Source: Sphingobacteriia bacterium 28-36-52
GTDB lineage: Bacteria > Bacteroidota > Bacteroidia > Chitinophagales > Chitinophagaceae
Length of the DNA stretch: 64,000 nucleotides
Direction: 5' to 3'
Assembly (NCBI GenBank): GCA_002281575.1
Contig: NCGN01000007.1
Location: 1-64,000, forward strand
Shown here: in pieces, positions 9,927 through 20,891 of the stretch
How the letters are laid out: the number at the start of each line of letters is the position of its first letter
Position numbering within the stretch: position 1 is the stretch's first letter
Made by a program: the position numbers and the translations under genes
Notes under the pieces: model-generated
What the model saw: only the letters and a program-made list of their open reading frames with translations
What the model was told of the DNA's origin: nothing
Databases searched by the model: none

Positions 9927-10391
9927 ATGGACTTAAAGCAAATCCACGAATTAATCAAGATTATCAACAAAAGTAATATTGGAGAAATTAGTATTGAAGA
10001 TAAAGATGGTAAAGTAACCATTAAGCAAAAGGAAGAACCTGCTGTAAATGTTACTGCTGCACCTAGCCAGCAAGTTTATACTACTGCTGCTCCCTCTTTA
10101 GCTGCAGCTCCAGTTCAAGCAGCTCCTGCCGCTGCTCCTAAAGCAGACAACCTTATTACAGTGAAAAGTCCAATGATTGGTACTTTTTACCGTAGACCTT
10201 CCCCTGATAAGCCCATCCTTGCAGAAGTTGGGTCAGAAATCACTCCTGGTAAAGTGGTTTGTATAATTGAAGCAATGAAATTGTTCAATGAAATAGAAAG
10301 TGAAGTAAAAGGAACGATTGTTAAGGTATTGGTAGAAGATGCCAGCCCTGTAGAATATGATCAGCCTTTGTTCTTAGTTGAGCCGGCTTAA
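9927..10391 (+). CDS. accB: Acetyl-CoA carboxylase biotin carboxyl carrier protein
   Basis: A 154-residue BCCP of the fatty-acid synthesis acetyl-CoA carboxylase. Residues 1-35 are a short helical N-terminal segment. Residues about 38-72 are the Ala/Pro-rich flexible linker. Residues about 78-154 are the biotinyl domain with the [10 protein letters not shown] motif, in which Lys118 is the biotin attachment site. The thumb-bearing [12 protein letters not shown] segment identifies a BCCP rather than a lipoyl domain. accC follows 26 bp downstream, the usual accBC operon. Confidence 0.97.
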   Translation: MDLKQIHELIKIINKSNIGEISIEDKDGKVTIKQKEEPAVNVTAAPSQQVYTTAAPSLAAAPVQAAPAAAPKADNLITVKSPMIGTFYRRPSPDKPILAEVGSEITPGKVVCIIEAMKLFNEIESEVKGTIVKVLVEDASPVEYDQPLFLVEPA

Positions 10392-10417
10392 TCAATTCTT
10401 CACCTAAAAAATGCTAC

Positions 10418-11755
10418 ATGTTTAAGAAAATATTAATTGCCAATAGGGGAGAGATTGCCTTGCGTGTAATCAGAACCTGTCGTGAAATGGGCATTAAAAC
10501 AGTTGCTGTTTACTCCACAGCAGATAGAGAAAGCCTTCACGTAAAATTTGCTGATGAAGCTGTTTGTATAGGAAAGCCTCAGAGCAGTGATTCTTATTTG
10601 AATATTGCTCATATTATGGCCGCTGCAGAAATTACCAATGCAGATGCAATTCATCCCGGTTATGGATTTTTAGCTGAGAATGCCCGATTCTCTCAAATCT
10701 GTGCCGATCATGGTATCAAGTTTATTGGTCCAACCCCAGATATGATTAATAAAATGGGAGACAAGATCACCGCAAAAGAAACCATGATAAGGGCAGGTGT
10801 ACCTGTTGTTCCAGGTGGAGAAGGTTTGTTGGAAAGTATTGAGCAAACCAAATCATTAGCAAAAGAAGTTGGGTATCCTGTTATATTGAAAGCTACTGCT
10901 GGTGGTGGTGGAAAAGGGATGCGTGTTGTTTGGACTGAGGAAGAAATTGAAAAAGCATATACTTCTGCAAAAATGGAAGCTGCTGCATCGTTTAAAAATG
11001 ATGGTATTTATATGGAGAAATTTGTTGAAGAACCTCGCCATATAGAAATACAAATTGCAGGAGACCAATATGGAAATGTTTGTCATTTAAGTGAAAGAGA
11101 TTGCTCTATTCAACGTCGTCACCAGAAATTGGTTGAAGAATCTCCATCACCTTTTATGACTGCAGATTTGCGTGCAAAAATGGGTGAAGCTGCCATTAAA
11201 GCGGCTGCTGCAATTAATTATGAAAGTGTTGGAACCATTGAGTTTTTAGTAGATAAACATCGCAACTTCTACTTTATGGAAATGAATACCCGTATTCAAG
11301 TAGAACACTGTGTTACCGAAGAAGTAGTAAGCTTTGATTTGATTAAGGAGCAAATTAAAATTGCCATGGGCGAAAAAATTTCAGGAAGAAATTATGAGCC
11401 AACCATGCATGCAATTGAATGTAGAATTAATGCAGAAGATCCATATAATGATTTCAGGCCTTCACCTGGAAAAATCACCAATTTATTTACTCCTGGTGGT
11501 CATGGAGTAAGAGTAGACAGTCATGTATATGCAGGATATGTAATTCCTCCTTATTATGATTCAATGATTGGAAAACTAATTACTGTAGCGCAAACACGTG
11601 AAGAAGCAATAGACACCATGTATAGAGCGCTGAGTGAATATGTAATTGAGGGTGTTAAAACAACAATTCCATTCCACTTACAATTGATGCAAAATGAAGA
11701 TTTTAGAAAAGGAAACTTTACTACTAAATTCTTGGAATCTTTCACAATGAAATAA
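10418..11755 (+). CDS. accC: Acetyl-CoA carboxylase biotin carboxylase subunit
   Basis: A 445-residue biotin carboxylase that carboxylates biotin on BCCP using ATP and bicarbonate. The N-terminal domain has [17 protein letters not shown] and [11 protein letters not shown]. The ATP-grasp domain has the glycine-rich loop [10 protein letters not shown] and the metal and active-site segment [16 protein letters not shown]. The C-terminal domain includes [15 protein letters not shown]. The length is full for the family. It is co-transcribed with accB and ends at a strong hairpin terminator shared with the convergent gene. Confidence 0.97.
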   Translation: MFKKILIANRGEIALRVIRTCREMGIKTVAVYSTADRESLHVKFADEAVCIGKPQSSDSYLNIAHIMAAAEITNADAIHPGYGFLAENARFSQICADHGIKFIGPTPDMINKMGDKITAKETMIRAGVPVVPGGEGLLESIEQTKSLAKEVGYPVILKATAGGGGKGMRVVWTEEEIEKAYTSAKMEAAASFKNDGIYMEKFVEEPRHIEIQIAGDQYGNVCHLSERDCSIQRRHQKLVEESPSPFMTADLRAKMGEAAIKAAAAINYESVGTIEFLVDKHRNFYFMEMNTRIQVEHCVTEEVVSFDLIKEQIKIAMGEKISGRNYEPTMHAIECRINAEDPYNDFRPSPGKITNLFTPGGHGVRVDSHVYAGYVIPPYYDSMIGKLITVAQTREEAIDTMYRALSEYVIEGVKTTIPFHLQLMQNEDFRKGNFTTKFLESFTMK

Positions 11756-11797
11756 ACTTTTGAATGTCAACCATCTTTTTGGGTATTGACAATAAAT

Positions 11798-11840
11798 AAA
11801 GAAGCCCCCAAACAATCAAAATTTGGGGGCTTCTTATTTT
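11798..11840. terminator. Bidirectional terminator between accC and the Spy-like gene
   Basis: A perfect 12-bp stem GAAGCCCCCAAA / TTTGGGGGCTTC (11801-11812 with 11822-11833) is flanked by A-rich and T-rich runs in both orientations, between convergent genes. Confidence 0.9.
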
Positions 11841-11852
11841 AGCTTGAATATT

Positions 11853-12239
11853 TTACTTAGAACTACCACCGCGTCTTTGAGGACGATTTTTTCTCATCTC
11901 TTCGTAGAAGTCGTTCACTAATTTAATTTGATCATCGGTTAAAGGAATGTCTTTAAACTTTTTTGTTTTTTCTTCATTCACTGTTTTGGTTTTCGCTGCT
12001 CTTTCTTCTTCGCTTAAATCGCGCATGCCACGCATTTCACCTTGACTCCATAATTGAATTTCTAAAACCTTGTCTGCTTGCGCATCAGTAAGCTTAGTTT
12101 TTTCAATTAATTGAGGCTTTACACGTTGCTTCATCATTTCAAGCATTTGTGCTGGATCCATTTGACCACCGCCCTGAGCTTGCACGGTGTTAATAGAGCA
12201 GATTAGCGCAAAAACGGCTAGTGTGATTATTTTTTTCAT
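11853..12239 (-). CDS. Small secreted Spy/CpxP-like protein
   Basis: A 128-residue protein with a signal peptide (KKIITLAVFALICSINTVQAQ). The mature part is charged and helical, with two LT-x-x-Q-type segments (KLTDAQADKVLEIQ and PLTDDQIKLVNDFYEEM). This is the pattern of periplasmic Spy/CpxP-like or DUF4890-like proteins. The C terminus is basic (RKNRPQRRGGSSK). A periplasmic chaperone or stress role is an inference. The start at 12239 (MKKII) is chosen because it begins the signal peptide; an ATG 22 codons upstream would spoil it. It lies downstream of, and in the same direction as, glutamine synthetase. Confidence 0.8.
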   Translation of the reverse strand: MKKIITLAVFALICSINTVQAQGGGQMDPAQMLEMMKQRVKPQLIEKTKLTDAQADKVLEIQLWSQGEMRGMRDLSEEERAAKTKTVNEEKTKKFKDIPLTDDQIKLVNDFYEEMRKNRPQRRGGSSK

Positions 12240-12331
12240 TATTTGGGAGTTTATATTAAACAAAATAGTGGATTTTTTCAAATCCACTATTTCATTATCG
12301 GTCAAAAGCTTGTGATAGTCGGCAGTTCTAA

Positions 12332-14521
12332 TTAACGCAAGAACAACATTTCTCTGTATTTAGGCAATGTCCAGTACTCATCGTCTACTAAATGTTCCAA
12401 TTTATCAACATGGTATCTGATTTCATCAAAATAAGTGCTCTTGATATTTTCATATGCAATGGCTTTTTCTCTGCTATGAGTAATATTGTTAACCACTTTT
12501 CTTGCTTCAACCATTTCATACACTTTGGTATGAATTACAGAAATATGTTTGCTGATGAATTTAAGAATGGTTAATTGGCTGCTATACATAGACTCATCAA
12601 GTCCTGTTTCTTTTAATCCAGTAATATTTTTAATTAAATCGTTCTGGTATTTAATAGCGGCTGGTAAAATATGGTTAATGGCTAAATCTCCCATAACTCT
12701 TGCTTCAATTTGCACCGTCTTTATGTATTTCTCTAATTCAATTTCATATCTAGCTTCAAGCTCAGAATGAGAGTAGATGCCATTGGTTTGATACAATTTC
12801 ATTGCCTTTTCTGTAACCATTGCATCTAAAGCAATAGGGGTGGTTTTTAAATTAGGTAAACCACGCTTCTCTGCTTCTTTATGCCATTCTTCGCTATAAC
12901 CATCTCCTTCAAACAACACTTTTTTACTAGCAACAATGTATTGCTGAATTACATGCATGATGGCAATTTCTTTTTTGTCACCTTTTTCAATTAAGCCATC
13001 TACTTCTGCTTTGAATTTCTTTAAAGTATCTGCCATGATGGTATTCATAACTGTCATTGCATTGGCACAGTTTGCAGATGAACCTACTGCACGGAATTCA
13101 AATTTGTTTCCTGTAAATGCAAATGGAGATGTTCTGTTTCGATCTGTATTATCTAGCATTAATTCTGGAATGCTGCGATGTAAGTCTAATTTCAAAATGG
13201 CTTCATCTTGTTCATCAAACTTAGTACCAACTCTTGTTTCAACATCAGCCAACACTTTTGATAAATATTGACCAACAAAAACTGAAATAATTGCAGGTGG
13301 TGCTTCATTGGCTCCTAATCTATAATCATTAGATGCAGAAGCAATAGCTGCTCTCATAATGTCTGCATTATCGTGAACCGCCTTAATGGTGTTTACGAAG
13401 AATGTAAGGAACATTAAGTTGGTCTTTGGGGTTTTGCCAGGAGCAAGCAAGTTAACCCCAGTGTCTGTTGCTAAACTCCAGTTATTGTGTTTACCGCTAC
13501 CATTGATTCCAGCAAATGGTTTTTCGTGTTGAAGCACAACAAGGTTATGTCTTTTTGCTACTCTTTCCATTACATCCATTAGAAGGATATTGTGGTCAAC
13601 AGCAATATTTACATCTTCAAAAATAGGCGCACACTCAAATTGAGCTGGAGCTACTTCGTTGTGACGAGTACGCAATGGAATACCCAATTTATAAGCTTCT
13701 TGCTCATAATCTCTCATAAATGCATACACTCTTTCTGGAATTGAACCAAAGTAATGGTCTTCCATTTGCTGGCCTTTTGCAGGTGCGGCACCAAAAACGG
13801 TTCTGCCGCACTGAACAAGATCTGGTCTTGCAGTAGCAAGGCCTGCATCAATTACAAAATACTCCTGCTCCCAACCTAAAGTAGGAGTTACTTTAGTAAC
13901 ATTTTTATCAAAATAGTTACATACTTCAACAGCTGCTTTATTTAACGCTTCAGTAGCTTTTAATAAAGGAGCTTTATAGTCAAGTGATTCACCTGTATAA
14001 GAAACAAAAAGGGTTGGTATGCACAAAGTTTTGCCTTTGCCAATTTCCATAATGAAAGCTGGAGAAGAAGGGTCCCATGCAGTATAACCACGAGCTTCAA
14101 AAGTGGCTCTTAATCCTCCACTTGGGAAAGAAGAAGCGTCTGGCTCTTGTTGTATTAATGCGGCTCCGTCAAACTCTTCAATTGCAGTTCCATCACTCTT
14201 TAAAGTAAAAAAAGAGTCGTGTTTTTCTGCGGTTGTGCCTGTTAATGGTTGAAACCAGTGTGTATAGTGGGTAACACCTTTACTTTCTGCCCAAGCTCTA
14301 ATTCCATTAGCAATTTGACTGGCAACACTGCGGTCAATTTTTTTACCACCTCTAATGCTGGTAATTAAACTTTTATATGCTTCATCGCTTAAAAACTCAC
14401 GAGCAGTTTTTTGTGTGAATACGTTTTCACCGAAAATACCAGTAATCTTAGAACTGAATTGCGGTATAGAAGTTTCCGCATCGTTGGCAATACTGCTGAT
14501 TGCGTTAAATCTTAAAGACAT
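12332..14521 (-). CDS. glnN: Glutamine synthetase type III
   Basis: A 729-residue GSIII, the large glutamine synthetase found in Bacteroidota and cyanobacteria, which makes glutamine from glutamate, ammonia and ATP. The length fits GSIII (about 700-730) and not GSI (about 450). Core motifs are LGWEQEYFVID, TRHNEVAPAQFECAPIF and FAGINGSGKHNNWSLATD. A long C-terminal extension (about 560-729) is typical of GSIII. The start at 14521 (MSLRFNAISSI) is preferred over one eight codons upstream. A long dyad and a TATTTTTG element lie directly upstream and may control it. Confidence 0.96.
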   Translation of the reverse strand: MSLRFNAISSIANDAETSIPQFSSKITGIFGENVFTQKTAREFLSDEAYKSLITSIRGGKKIDRSVASQIANGIRAWAESKGVTHYTHWFQPLTGTTAEKHDSFFTLKSDGTAIEEFDGAALIQQEPDASSFPSGGLRATFEARGYTAWDPSSPAFIMEIGKGKTLCIPTLFVSYTGESLDYKAPLLKATEALNKAAVEVCNYFDKNVTKVTPTLGWEQEYFVIDAGLATARPDLVQCGRTVFGAAPAKGQQMEDHYFGSIPERVYAFMRDYEQEAYKLGIPLRTRHNEVAPAQFECAPIFEDVNIAVDHNILLMDVMERVAKRHNLVVLQHEKPFAGINGSGKHNNWSLATDTGVNLLAPGKTPKTNLMFLTFFVNTIKAVHDNADIMRAAIASASNDYRLGANEAPPAIISVFVGQYLSKVLADVETRVGTKFDEQDEAILKLDLHRSIPELMLDNTDRNRTSPFAFTGNKFEFRAVGSSANCANAMTVMNTIMADTLKKFKAEVDGLIEKGDKKEIAIMHVIQQYIVASKKVLFEGDGYSEEWHKEAEKRGLPNLKTTPIALDAMVTEKAMKLYQTNGIYSHSELEARYEIELEKYIKTVQIEARVMGDLAINHILPAAIKYQNDLIKNITGLKETGLDESMYSSQLTILKFISKHISVIHTKVYEMVEARKVVNNITHSREKAIAYENIKSTYFDEIRYHVDKLEHLVDDEYWTLPKYREMLFLR

Positions 14522-14542
14522 ATTTTTTTGATTTATTTTGCG

Positions 14543-14595
14543 CAAAAATAAGCCTATTTACCGTTTAGAATAATTCTTTTCGGATAAATAGGCTT
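14543..14595 (-). terminator. Long hairpin overlapping the glutamine synthetase promoter
   Basis: An 11-bp perfect stem AAGCCTATTTA / TAAATAGGCTT (14550-14560 with 14585-14595) continues inward as CCG/CGG and AGAAT/ATTCT. On the minus strand it is followed at once by ATTTTTG, so it should terminate the upstream 1386-residue gene. The same bases form TATTTTTG (14550 down to 14543), a match to the -7 consensus TAnnTTTG, 21 bp before the glutamine synthetase start. Confidence 0.65.
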
Positions 14596-14639
14596 AAAAT
14601 GTGCATAAAAAACTCAAAAATCAATACATGTATTTATTT

Positions 14640-17600
14640 TTAATATTTACCAGCTAGTATTTTAGTTGCTTTGTATTTAGTATTGTCTACACCTGTTCCA
14701 TCCAAATTGATAATCAATACTTTTTGTGCTCCATTGTTTTCCATTTCCACAGAAACAATATTTTCTCCTCTAATGGCATTCACCTGTTTGGTTAAAATAA
14801 CTCTTCCTGTAACTCCATCACTAATTTTTAATTGCAAAGTTTTACTGTTGTCGCTTTTAAAGCGAACAGAAAACTTGTTTCCAGTAACCGGATTAGGGAA
14901 GGCACTCATGCTTACCTCTTTTAAGCTATTGATATAGTTCATATCTTCTTTGCTAAAAGAGATATTGCTTACTGCCAATTGCAAGTCGGTGCTTTTTCCT
15001 TTGTTTGGAGGAACAATAGTGATGATAATAGAACTAATATCTTTCAAATCAATGTTGCTGTTAAAAGCAATTGATTTAAAATCTTCTAATCCAATGGCAT
15101 ATTCTTTTGTTTCGTTGCTAATTGGCAATTGAACATTATATTGGTCATCCCAATTTTTGATAGACTGTTTTACTAGTGTAATTACAATTGGGGCATTCCC
15201 GCTTGCAGTGAATTTTAAAGACTTGTAGCTGCTAAGATCTTGTGGGGTTCCACCTGCTCTTAATAACTTATAAATAGTTATATAGTCAGGAGTAGTTCCA
15301 GCAATTTCCGCATTTCTGAATACGCTAAATTCATCTTTTGCTTTTGGCGTATTACTATTGGTTACTACAAACTTTTTAAGACTAGTGGTATTGGTATTGT
15401 AATCTACACCCCAAGCACCATCGGCCATAAATACCTGATCTTCTAATTTACCATTGATGAATAAATTAATAGTAGATTCAAATAAATCGTTAGTAGGGAT
15501 TGAAATACTTGTGAGGCCATTGGCTTTAGCTGTAAAAGGAATGGTTCTTTTTACTTGTGTAGTAGACTGCTCATTGGCTCTATCACTAATTTCAAAGTAT
15601 CCAGTAGTTGCAGTTAAATTGTTTTGCAAGGTTAAAGTAACATTTTCATCTGACCTTTTTCCTGCTGTAAAGTAAGCGCCAGGCAAACCTGCTGTATTTG
15701 GAATAGCAACAACAGGTAATCCTGTGTTAAGACGAGTAATGATATCTGTAGCCATTTCAATCACTAGGCTAGGAGATCCACCCCAAAGTTGAATATTGTA
15801 CATCATCTCTTCTAGGGTATAATCTTTATTTAACCAATTCGATTGAAGCGTATAGTTGTTTCTTCCACTTTCTGCACCAATAATAAAGCTGGTAGCATAT
15901 TCAATTTCACCATTCGTATTTTTCAAATTGTATTGTACTAACTCATATCCTTTTACATTGATTGTTTTCAATGAAATCAATTCATATCCTTTTAAACGAT
16001 CACAAATTGCTTTTGTATGATCATACACTTGGCCAACTGTTCTAGTTCCAAATGCAACTGCTTTTGAAACATTATTACTTACAAAGTCGATAGATAAAAT
16101 TTCTTTAGCATTGGTGATTGAAATAATATCATTAGGTGTAGAAACAAAAGATTTATAACCGTTAGATAATTTAGTAGGTAAAATGTCTTGTAGCTTTAAT
16201 GCTGTTCCTACAGATGCGCCAGCGTATCTGTTGTATTGATCAGGAGTTGGAAGTTTTGTATAATCCACCGGTCCTTGTTCACTTTTAACAGCTCTGTTAA
16301 ATACTCTATATGCAATAGCATCGCCCAAGCTTTTGCTTTCAACACCACCACCACCACCACCGCCAACACCGCCAATGGTAACAAATCCAAAGTCGTAGGT
16401 ATGATTGTTTTCGCCAGCAATTCCGGTAGTAATGTTAATTTCTGCATCATTTCCAGTAAGGGAAGCGTCGCTGTCTCTTAAATCTGCATCTACATCTAAT
16501 CCTCCATTATTAATTACAGTTAATTCATAGGTGCTTAATGGAGTTTGAACGCTTGAGCCAGTTGCGTTAGCAATGCGAATAATTAAAGCAGCACCTGGTT
16601 GAATTTGTGTGATATTATAGATAGCTGAAGCAGTGTTCACTCCATTTGGATCAGAAGAGAAAATATAGTTGCCTTCTGCATCAGTAGTTGCAGTTGCAAT
16701 TACTGTAGAACCTTGTACTAAACTAACAGTAACTCCAGCAATTCCAATTTCCTCGGCGTCTTGAATTCCATCACCGTCTACATCAAACCAAACTCTATTT
16801 CCAATTTCAATTGGAGCAGGTGCAGTAATGATTTCTAAATCACCAAGTCCGTTGGCTTTACCAAATACACTTACATCGTTTCCTTCATATAATACTTTAC
16901 CATTTAAGGCAATACCATTGCTGTTATTGTAATAACGAACACCACCTGTATACCAGGTGGTAATAGGGTCAAATGCAGTACTTATTAATTCCTTTCCAGG
17001 GAAGTTTAAAATAGAGCCTGTACTGGTTTCTTCGTGGTCTATATATAATTTACCAGATGAAGTATTTCCAATTCCTAAAGTGCCGCCTAAACCAGCTGAA
17101 AAACGGTCAGTAAAATAAAACTCTCCTCCTCCAGGACCTTCCCCATTGCCAGCACCAGCAGAAGTATTGGTTCCATCTGAACCATTGTTTTCTAATGTAA
17201 AGCTGGTGTAAGTTCCATTGTTGCTCGCTTTTAAAATATCACCAGCAGCATTTCCAGTAAATAAACTAGTACCAGTTGTGCCCCTATTTTGATTGCCTGT
17301 TTGATGTCCGGTACGGTCCATTAATCCTAAAATCATTGATCCATCGGCTGGATTAAATTCGATGCTTGAAAGCATTGGTTGCGGATAAATAGCAGTACCA
17401 GTATTGCCAACAACAGTTAGTTCGGCAAATGTTCTTGCCCATGGATGCCAAGAACCATGGCTGGTTGTTGCTGCAGGAATGGTTCCATTGGGGTCTACGT
17501 AATTGGTATTGTGATTAACATTAAAGCCAGTGTTCATATTGGCTTTTCTATTGTATGTAAGGGGCGCGTCTAAAACAGTAGTAAATGTTTCAGCACCGGG

Positions 17601-18800
17601 TGTTGCAGTTGCATCAACTTTTAGAACCACCATTTTTAATTCAGCTCTATCAACACTAGAGTTATCTGGTTTAACACCATCTAATACTCCGCCTACATAA
17701 ATAGCTCCCCTATAAAATTTAACTGCAAATGGTCTAAAGCTGCTATTGCCTTCTGTAACGGAAAATGCATTGTAAGAAACAATTTGAGAAGCCAATGTTG
17801 GAGCAGTTCCGTTTGCACCAATTTCTACTCTCCAAAGTTTACGATCGTTTAGATTAATTAAATATAAATAACGACCATCATCAGAAATAGCCATGCCCCC
17901 AATCCCTTTTTTACCAACCTCGGTAAATGCCAAAGCGTCGTTATTTGGTTGGGTTTTATTAAAATCACCTGGGCTAAAACTTCTACCAGGTATATCACCA
18001 GCATCAAATGCAGGGTTTACTGCATTTAGGTTTACAAAACTGGTAGTATTGGTTTTATTGCTGGTACTTTTTGCATTGTTGGTAACATAAATTCCGTTCA
18101 TTCCTAAAGGCCCCATAGAAACATGGCGCTTTACAAATGCGGCATAAAAAACTTTATCAGCTTTTCTGCTATAGGCAGTTGCCCAAACAGAACCAATTTG
18201 GCCCATATCAGCTATAACATCTGCTGTAGCAACTCCATCATAATTGAAAGCAAAACTTCCATCACCATTTTTTGCATCAAACCAATTGCCATTATCTACT
18301 TGGCTATTACCATTTGCATATGTTGGAAGAATAATTCTTGCATTTAAATTATCTATATAATCGCCAGGATAGTTAATACCAAAGTCTGCTGTAGAAGAAG
18401 GAGCAGTAACAAATTGAACACTTGTTTTATTATTAGCACCAAAAGGAGCCGTAAAATCAGCCGACTGCCAACCACTAAATTCTAATCTAACTTTAGTTGT
18501 AGCAGGAATGGTGCCTGCAGAAAAACTATATGCTCCATTAATACCTGAAGTTGTTGATCCTAGCAAAGTACCTGCATTGTCATAGGCTTTAATAGTAATG
18601 CCAGCAGCTCCCGGTTCGTTGTAGGAAGCCGTATTGTTTTTGGCACCATTTGCATTAAAGTCTCTGTAAACTGTTCCACTAACTTGAGCGTTAATTGAAG
18701 CAATTATGCCTAACTGTGCTAAAACAATCAACAATACATAAATAAAGTATTGTTTTACCCTGTTGGCTTTTGGGTTAGATAATGTGTAAATAGCTTCCAT
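14640..18800 (-). CDS. Large T9SS-exported protein with SdrD-like and propeller-like regions
   Basis: A 1386-residue secreted protein. An N-terminal hydrophobic signal (about residues 16-39) is followed by an SdrD_B-like repeat (about 40-115, [11 protein letters not shown]). A propeller-like region spans about 150-650 ([17 protein letters not shown]). A second SdrD_B-like domain lies at about 665-800 ([19 protein letters not shown]). A poly-Gly linker near 815-822 is encoded by repeated GGT. A module of about 470 residues shared with the protein at 23336-25822 comes next, then a T9SS type A sorting domain (about 1300-1386, [14 protein letters not shown]). It is probably a surface-attached or secreted structural or adhesive protein. 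The precise role is unknown. Confidence 0.9.
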   Translation of the reverse strand: MEAIYTLSNPKANRVKQYFIYVLLIVLAQLGIIASINAQVSGTVYRDFNANGAKNNTASYNEPGAAGITIKAYDNAGTLLGSTTSGINGAYSFSAGTIPATTKVRLEFSGWQSADFTAPFGANNKTSVQFVTAPSSTADFGINYPGDYIDNLNARIILPTYANGNSQVDNGNWFDAKNGDGSFAFNYDGVATADVIADMGQIGSVWATAYSRKADKVFYAAFVKRHVSMGPLGMNGIYVTNNAKSTSNKTNTTSFVNLNAVNPAFDAGDIPGRSFSPGDFNKTQPNNDALAFTEVGKKGIGGMAISDDGRYLYLINLNDRKLWRVEIGANGTAPTLASQIVSYNAFSVTEGNSSFRPFAVKFYRGAIYVGGVLDGVKPDNSSVDRAELKMVVLKVDATATPGAETFTTVLDAPLTYNRKANMNTGFNVNHNTNYVDPNGTIPAATTSHGSWHPWARTFAELTVVGNTGTAIYPQPMLSSIEFNPADGSMILGLMDRTGHQTGNQNRGTTGTSLFTGNAAGDILKASNNGTYTSFTLENNGSDGTNTSAGAGNGEGPGGGEFYFTDRFSAGLGGTLGIGNTSSGKLYIDHEETSTGSILNFPGKELISTAFDPITTWYTGGVRYYNNSNGIALNGKVLYEGNDVSVFGKANGLGDLEIITAPAPIEIGNRVWFDVDGDGIQDAEEIGIAGVTVSLVQGSTVIATATTDAEGNYIFSSDPNGVNTASAIYNITQIQPGAALIIRIANATGSSVQTPLSTYELTVINNGGLDVDADLRDSDASLTGNDAEINITTGIAGENNHTYDFGFVTIGGVGGGGGGGVESKSLGDAIAYRVFNRAVKSEQGPVDYTKLPTPDQYNRYAGASVGTALKLQDILPTKLSNGYKSFVSTPNDIISITNAKEILSIDFVSNNVSKAVAFGTRTVGQVYDHTKAICDRLKGYELISLKTINVKGYELVQYNLKNTNGEIEYATSFIIGAESGRNNYTLQSNWLNKDYTLEEMMYNIQLWGGSPSLVIEMATDIITRLNTGLPVVAIPNTAGLPGAYFTAGKRSDENVTLTLQNNLTATTGYFEISDRANEQSTTQVKRTIPFTAKANGLTSISIPTNDLFESTINLFINGKLEDQVFMADGAWGVDYNTNTTSLKKFVVTNSNTPKAKDEFSVFRNAEIAGTTPDYITIYKLLRAGGTPQDLSSYKSLKFTASGNAPIVITLVKQSIKNWDDQYNVQLPISNETKEYAIGLEDFKSIAFNSNIDLKDISSIIITIVPPNKGKSTDLQLAVSNISFSKEDMNYINSLKEVSMSAFPNPVTGNKFSVRFKSDNSKTLQLKISDGVTGRVILTKQVNAIRGENIVSVEMENNGAQKVLIINLDGTGVDNTKYKATKILAGKY
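16342..16365 (-). repeat. Trinucleotide tract encoding a poly-Gly linker
   Basis: A run of ACC repeats on the plus strand (GGT on the coding strand) encodes consecutive glycines at the boundary between the second SdrD-like domain and the shared C-terminal module. Length change would alter the linker in whole residues and would not shift the frame. Confidence 0.7.
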
Positions 18801-18912
18801 ATCCAGGTATTTATAAAAAGTTGTAAAAGACGGATTTATATTATATTAAAGGTAGATGCAAAACCGCTTTTTTGTATTCAAAACAGCTTAAAATGGCAGC
18901 TAGAAGCCAAAT

Positions 18913-18938
18913 ATACCAACCGTTTTGTATGTATTTTT
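18913..18938. promoter_or_regulatory. Shared upstream element, copy 1
   Basis: ATACCAAC-N3-TTTGTAT-N-TATTTTT lies in the 223-bp divergent region between the 1386-residue paralogue and the four-gene operon. The same pattern with the same spacing occurs at 25905-25930 upstream of the second paralogue. Its core is an imperfect dyad (ATACCAA with TTTGTAT). A further inverted repeat TATGTATTT / AAATACATA (18928-18936 with 18943-18951) overlaps it. A binding site for a common regulator is inferred. Confidence 0.6.
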
Positions 18939-19023
18939 CTGCAAATACATATCATTTTTTAGTCGTTGAAAGAAAAATTGATGAGATTGTCATTCATATA
19001 CATTAATAGATTTAATAATTTTA

Positions 19024-19977
19024 ATGATGAAATTTTCACTTTGTTCAATAAAATGCTGCGTATTATTTATAGTGTGTTGGATATTATTGAAACCAAATTT
19101 TGGATTAGCACAAAGAGAAATTAAACCCTGTCAACAAGAACCCGCTTTTATTAGAACATTGGGTTATGATCCATTGTGGACTGCGCTTAGTACTTCGGAA
19201 AAAACATATATCGGTATTAGCTTAATTGCATTCGAAAAAAAACTGGGACAAAATTCTCCTACTGCACAAACGCCCAAAATGGAAATTTACCAACACCCAA
19301 GTTGGAAATCAGCGGGTTATTTGTCTACCATTAGTTTTGACAGAATAGGCAATGTGTATACAGTTCCCGCACCACTGATATCTATGTTATACAATCAAAC
19401 AGAAAAATTGAATACTATTTATAAAATTGATGCAAGTAATGGTGAAATGAGTGAATGGATGAATTTGCCTTTTGCTTCCAAACCAAGTTCGCAAAATCCG
19501 TATGGATTATTGGGCATTAATTATGATTGCCAAGACCACTATTTAGTTGCATCAACCGTGGCAGGATCGGATAGATATAATGAACGAGGCGTTATTTATT
19601 TAATTGATCCAGTGAATAAAAAAACAACAGATTCTATAAAAAATTTTGATGCAATGGGAGTAGGTTTTGCCTTTGATGAACTAAGAAAAAAACGTTTATA
19701 TTATGGAAGTGTTAGAACTGGAAATATTTTTTCGGTAGTGGTAAATTCAAAAGGGAGAATGGATAAAAAAACCATTCGTAAAGAGTTAAGTTTAGAAGGA
19801 TACGGTCCTAGAGGGGATGACAAAGCGAGGAAAATTAAATTTAATGGAAACCAGCTGTTGATAAGTGGAACTGCGTTTAATTATAATTTACAAGCAGCTA
19901 GCGAAAAGCCTGAAACGTTGTACACTTTTATATGGTTGGCTAGAGAGAAAAAATGGGGACTCATCAATTATAATTAA
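19024..19977 (+). CDS. Secreted propeller-like protein, first gene of the MauG/amine-oxidase-like operon
   Basis: A 317-residue protein with an N-terminal signal sequence (about residues 8-30, ending GLAQ). The mature part has repeated beta-rich segments with GN-V/I-Y and R-x-Y-Y-G patterns (FDRIGNVYTVPAPLISM, NTIYKIDASNGE, GVIYLIDPVNKKT, KRLYYGSVRTGNIFSV). These suggest an SMP-30/NHL-like beta-propeller. No metal site can be assigned and the family is not firmly recognised. It is the first gene of a tight operon, 2 bp before the di-heme enzyme gene, so a role with that enzyme is likely. It could be a partner subunit analogous to the propeller chain of methylamine dehydrogenase, but that is speculation. 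Confidence 0.82.
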   Translation: MMKFSLCSIKCCVLFIVCWILLKPNFGLAQREIKPCQQEPAFIRTLGYDPLWTALSTSEKTYIGISLIAFEKKLGQNSPTAQTPKMEIYQHPSWKSAGYLSTISFDRIGNVYTVPAPLISMLYNQTEKLNTIYKIDASNGEMSEWMNLPFASKPSSQNPYGLLGINYDCQDHYLVASTVAGSDRYNERGVIYLIDPVNKKTTDSIKNFDAMGVGFAFDELRKKRLYYGSVRTGNIFSVVVNSKGRMDKKTIRKELSLEGYGPRGDDKARKIKFNGNQLLISGTAFNYNLQAASEKPETLYTFIWLAREKKWGLINYN

Positions 19978-19979
19978 TC

Positions 19980-20888
19980 ATGCAAAAAAAATGGAATGTT
20001 ATTGGGTTGATTATAGCCGCCGTTTGTACAGGTCTCTTTCTTATTCAAGCAGAAAGCATTGCAAAGCAAAACTTAGTAAAGGCACGAGTGAACCTAGGAC
20101 GTCATCTTTTTTATGATACCAAGCTTTCTTATAATTTAACTAAGAGTTGTGTATCGTGTCATGACCCTTCAATGGCATTTACCGATGGTTACAGAACCTC
20201 GTCAGGAGCCGATGGTTACAATGTAAAACACAATGCTATTTCCTTATTAAATGTGAAGTATAGAACCAAATATACTTGGGCCAACCCTGCTATCACTAGC
20301 TTGCAAATGCAGATACAATTTCCTTTCTTTAACGAACATCCTACAGAATTGGGTTGGAAAAGTCAGGAGCAAATAATACTTAACCGATTTGCAGCTGATT
20401 CTAATTATCAACAGCTTTTTAAATTAGCATTTCCTAATCAAAAAAAACCTTTTAACGTCAGTAATATTCAACAAGCCTTAATTGCATTTGAAGAACAATT
20501 GATTTCTTATAATGCCCCTTACGATCAATACTTGAAAGGGAATAAGCAAGCTTTAAATGTAGAAGCAATTGCTGGCATGAATTTATTTAATTCTGAAAAA
20601 TTGGGCTGTATAAAATGCCACAGTTGGGAAAAGCCATTTGAAAAAAATGAATCAAAATTTAGCTTTGGAATAAGAGTGCCATCTTTGCGAAATGTAATGA
20701 TTACAGGGCCATATATGCACGATGGTTCAATTGATAACATATTTGCAGTATTTCGTTATTACGAAAATAAAAAGTCGTTGAATTTATCTAATACAGAACA
20801 ACAAGCATTAATTGCATTTTTTAATGCTTTAACTGATACCAGTTATCTTAGCAAAAAAGAATTGCTTAATCCGTTTCAATACCAATAG
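19980..20888 (+). CDS. Di-heme cytochrome c peroxidase / MauG-family protein
   Basis: A 302-residue exported c-type cytochrome with an N-terminal membrane or signal segment (residues 6-24). There are two heme-attachment motifs, CVSCH (57-61) and CIKCH (210-214), the arrangement of the CcpA/MauG family. Other family marks are LGRHLFYDTKLS before heme 1, NAISLLN and, after heme 2, VPSLRNVMITGPYMHDGSI. MauG uses peroxide or oxygen to oxidise tryptophans of a partner into TTQ; CcpA reduces hydrogen peroxide. Sequence alone does not separate the two. Position 2 bp after a propeller-like gene and 3 bp before an amine-oxidase-like gene favours a MauG-like maturation role. Confidence 0.92.
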   Translation: MQKKWNVIGLIIAAVCTGLFLIQAESIAKQNLVKARVNLGRHLFYDTKLSYNLTKSCVSCHDPSMAFTDGYRTSSGADGYNVKHNAISLLNVKYRTKYTWANPAITSLQMQIQFPFFNEHPTELGWKSQEQIILNRFAADSNYQQLFKLAFPNQKKPFNVSNIQQALIAFEEQLISYNAPYDQYLKGNKQALNVEAIAGMNLFNSEKLGCIKCHSWEKPFEKNESKFSFGIRVPSLRNVMITGPYMHDGSIDNIFAVFRYYENKKSLNLSNTEQQALIAFFNALTDTSYLSKKELLNPFQYQ

Positions 20889-20891
20889 CGT

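Noticed and set aside
16342..16365. GGT repeat in the 1386-residue protein as a phase-variation switch
   Set aside because: Changes in a trinucleotide repeat do not shift the frame, so it can only alter linker length.
19865..20116. An 83-codon open frame across the junction of the propeller-like gene and the di-heme gene
   Set aside because: It is in a different frame from two well-supported genes, has no signal or domain, and its composition looks like a frame shadow.
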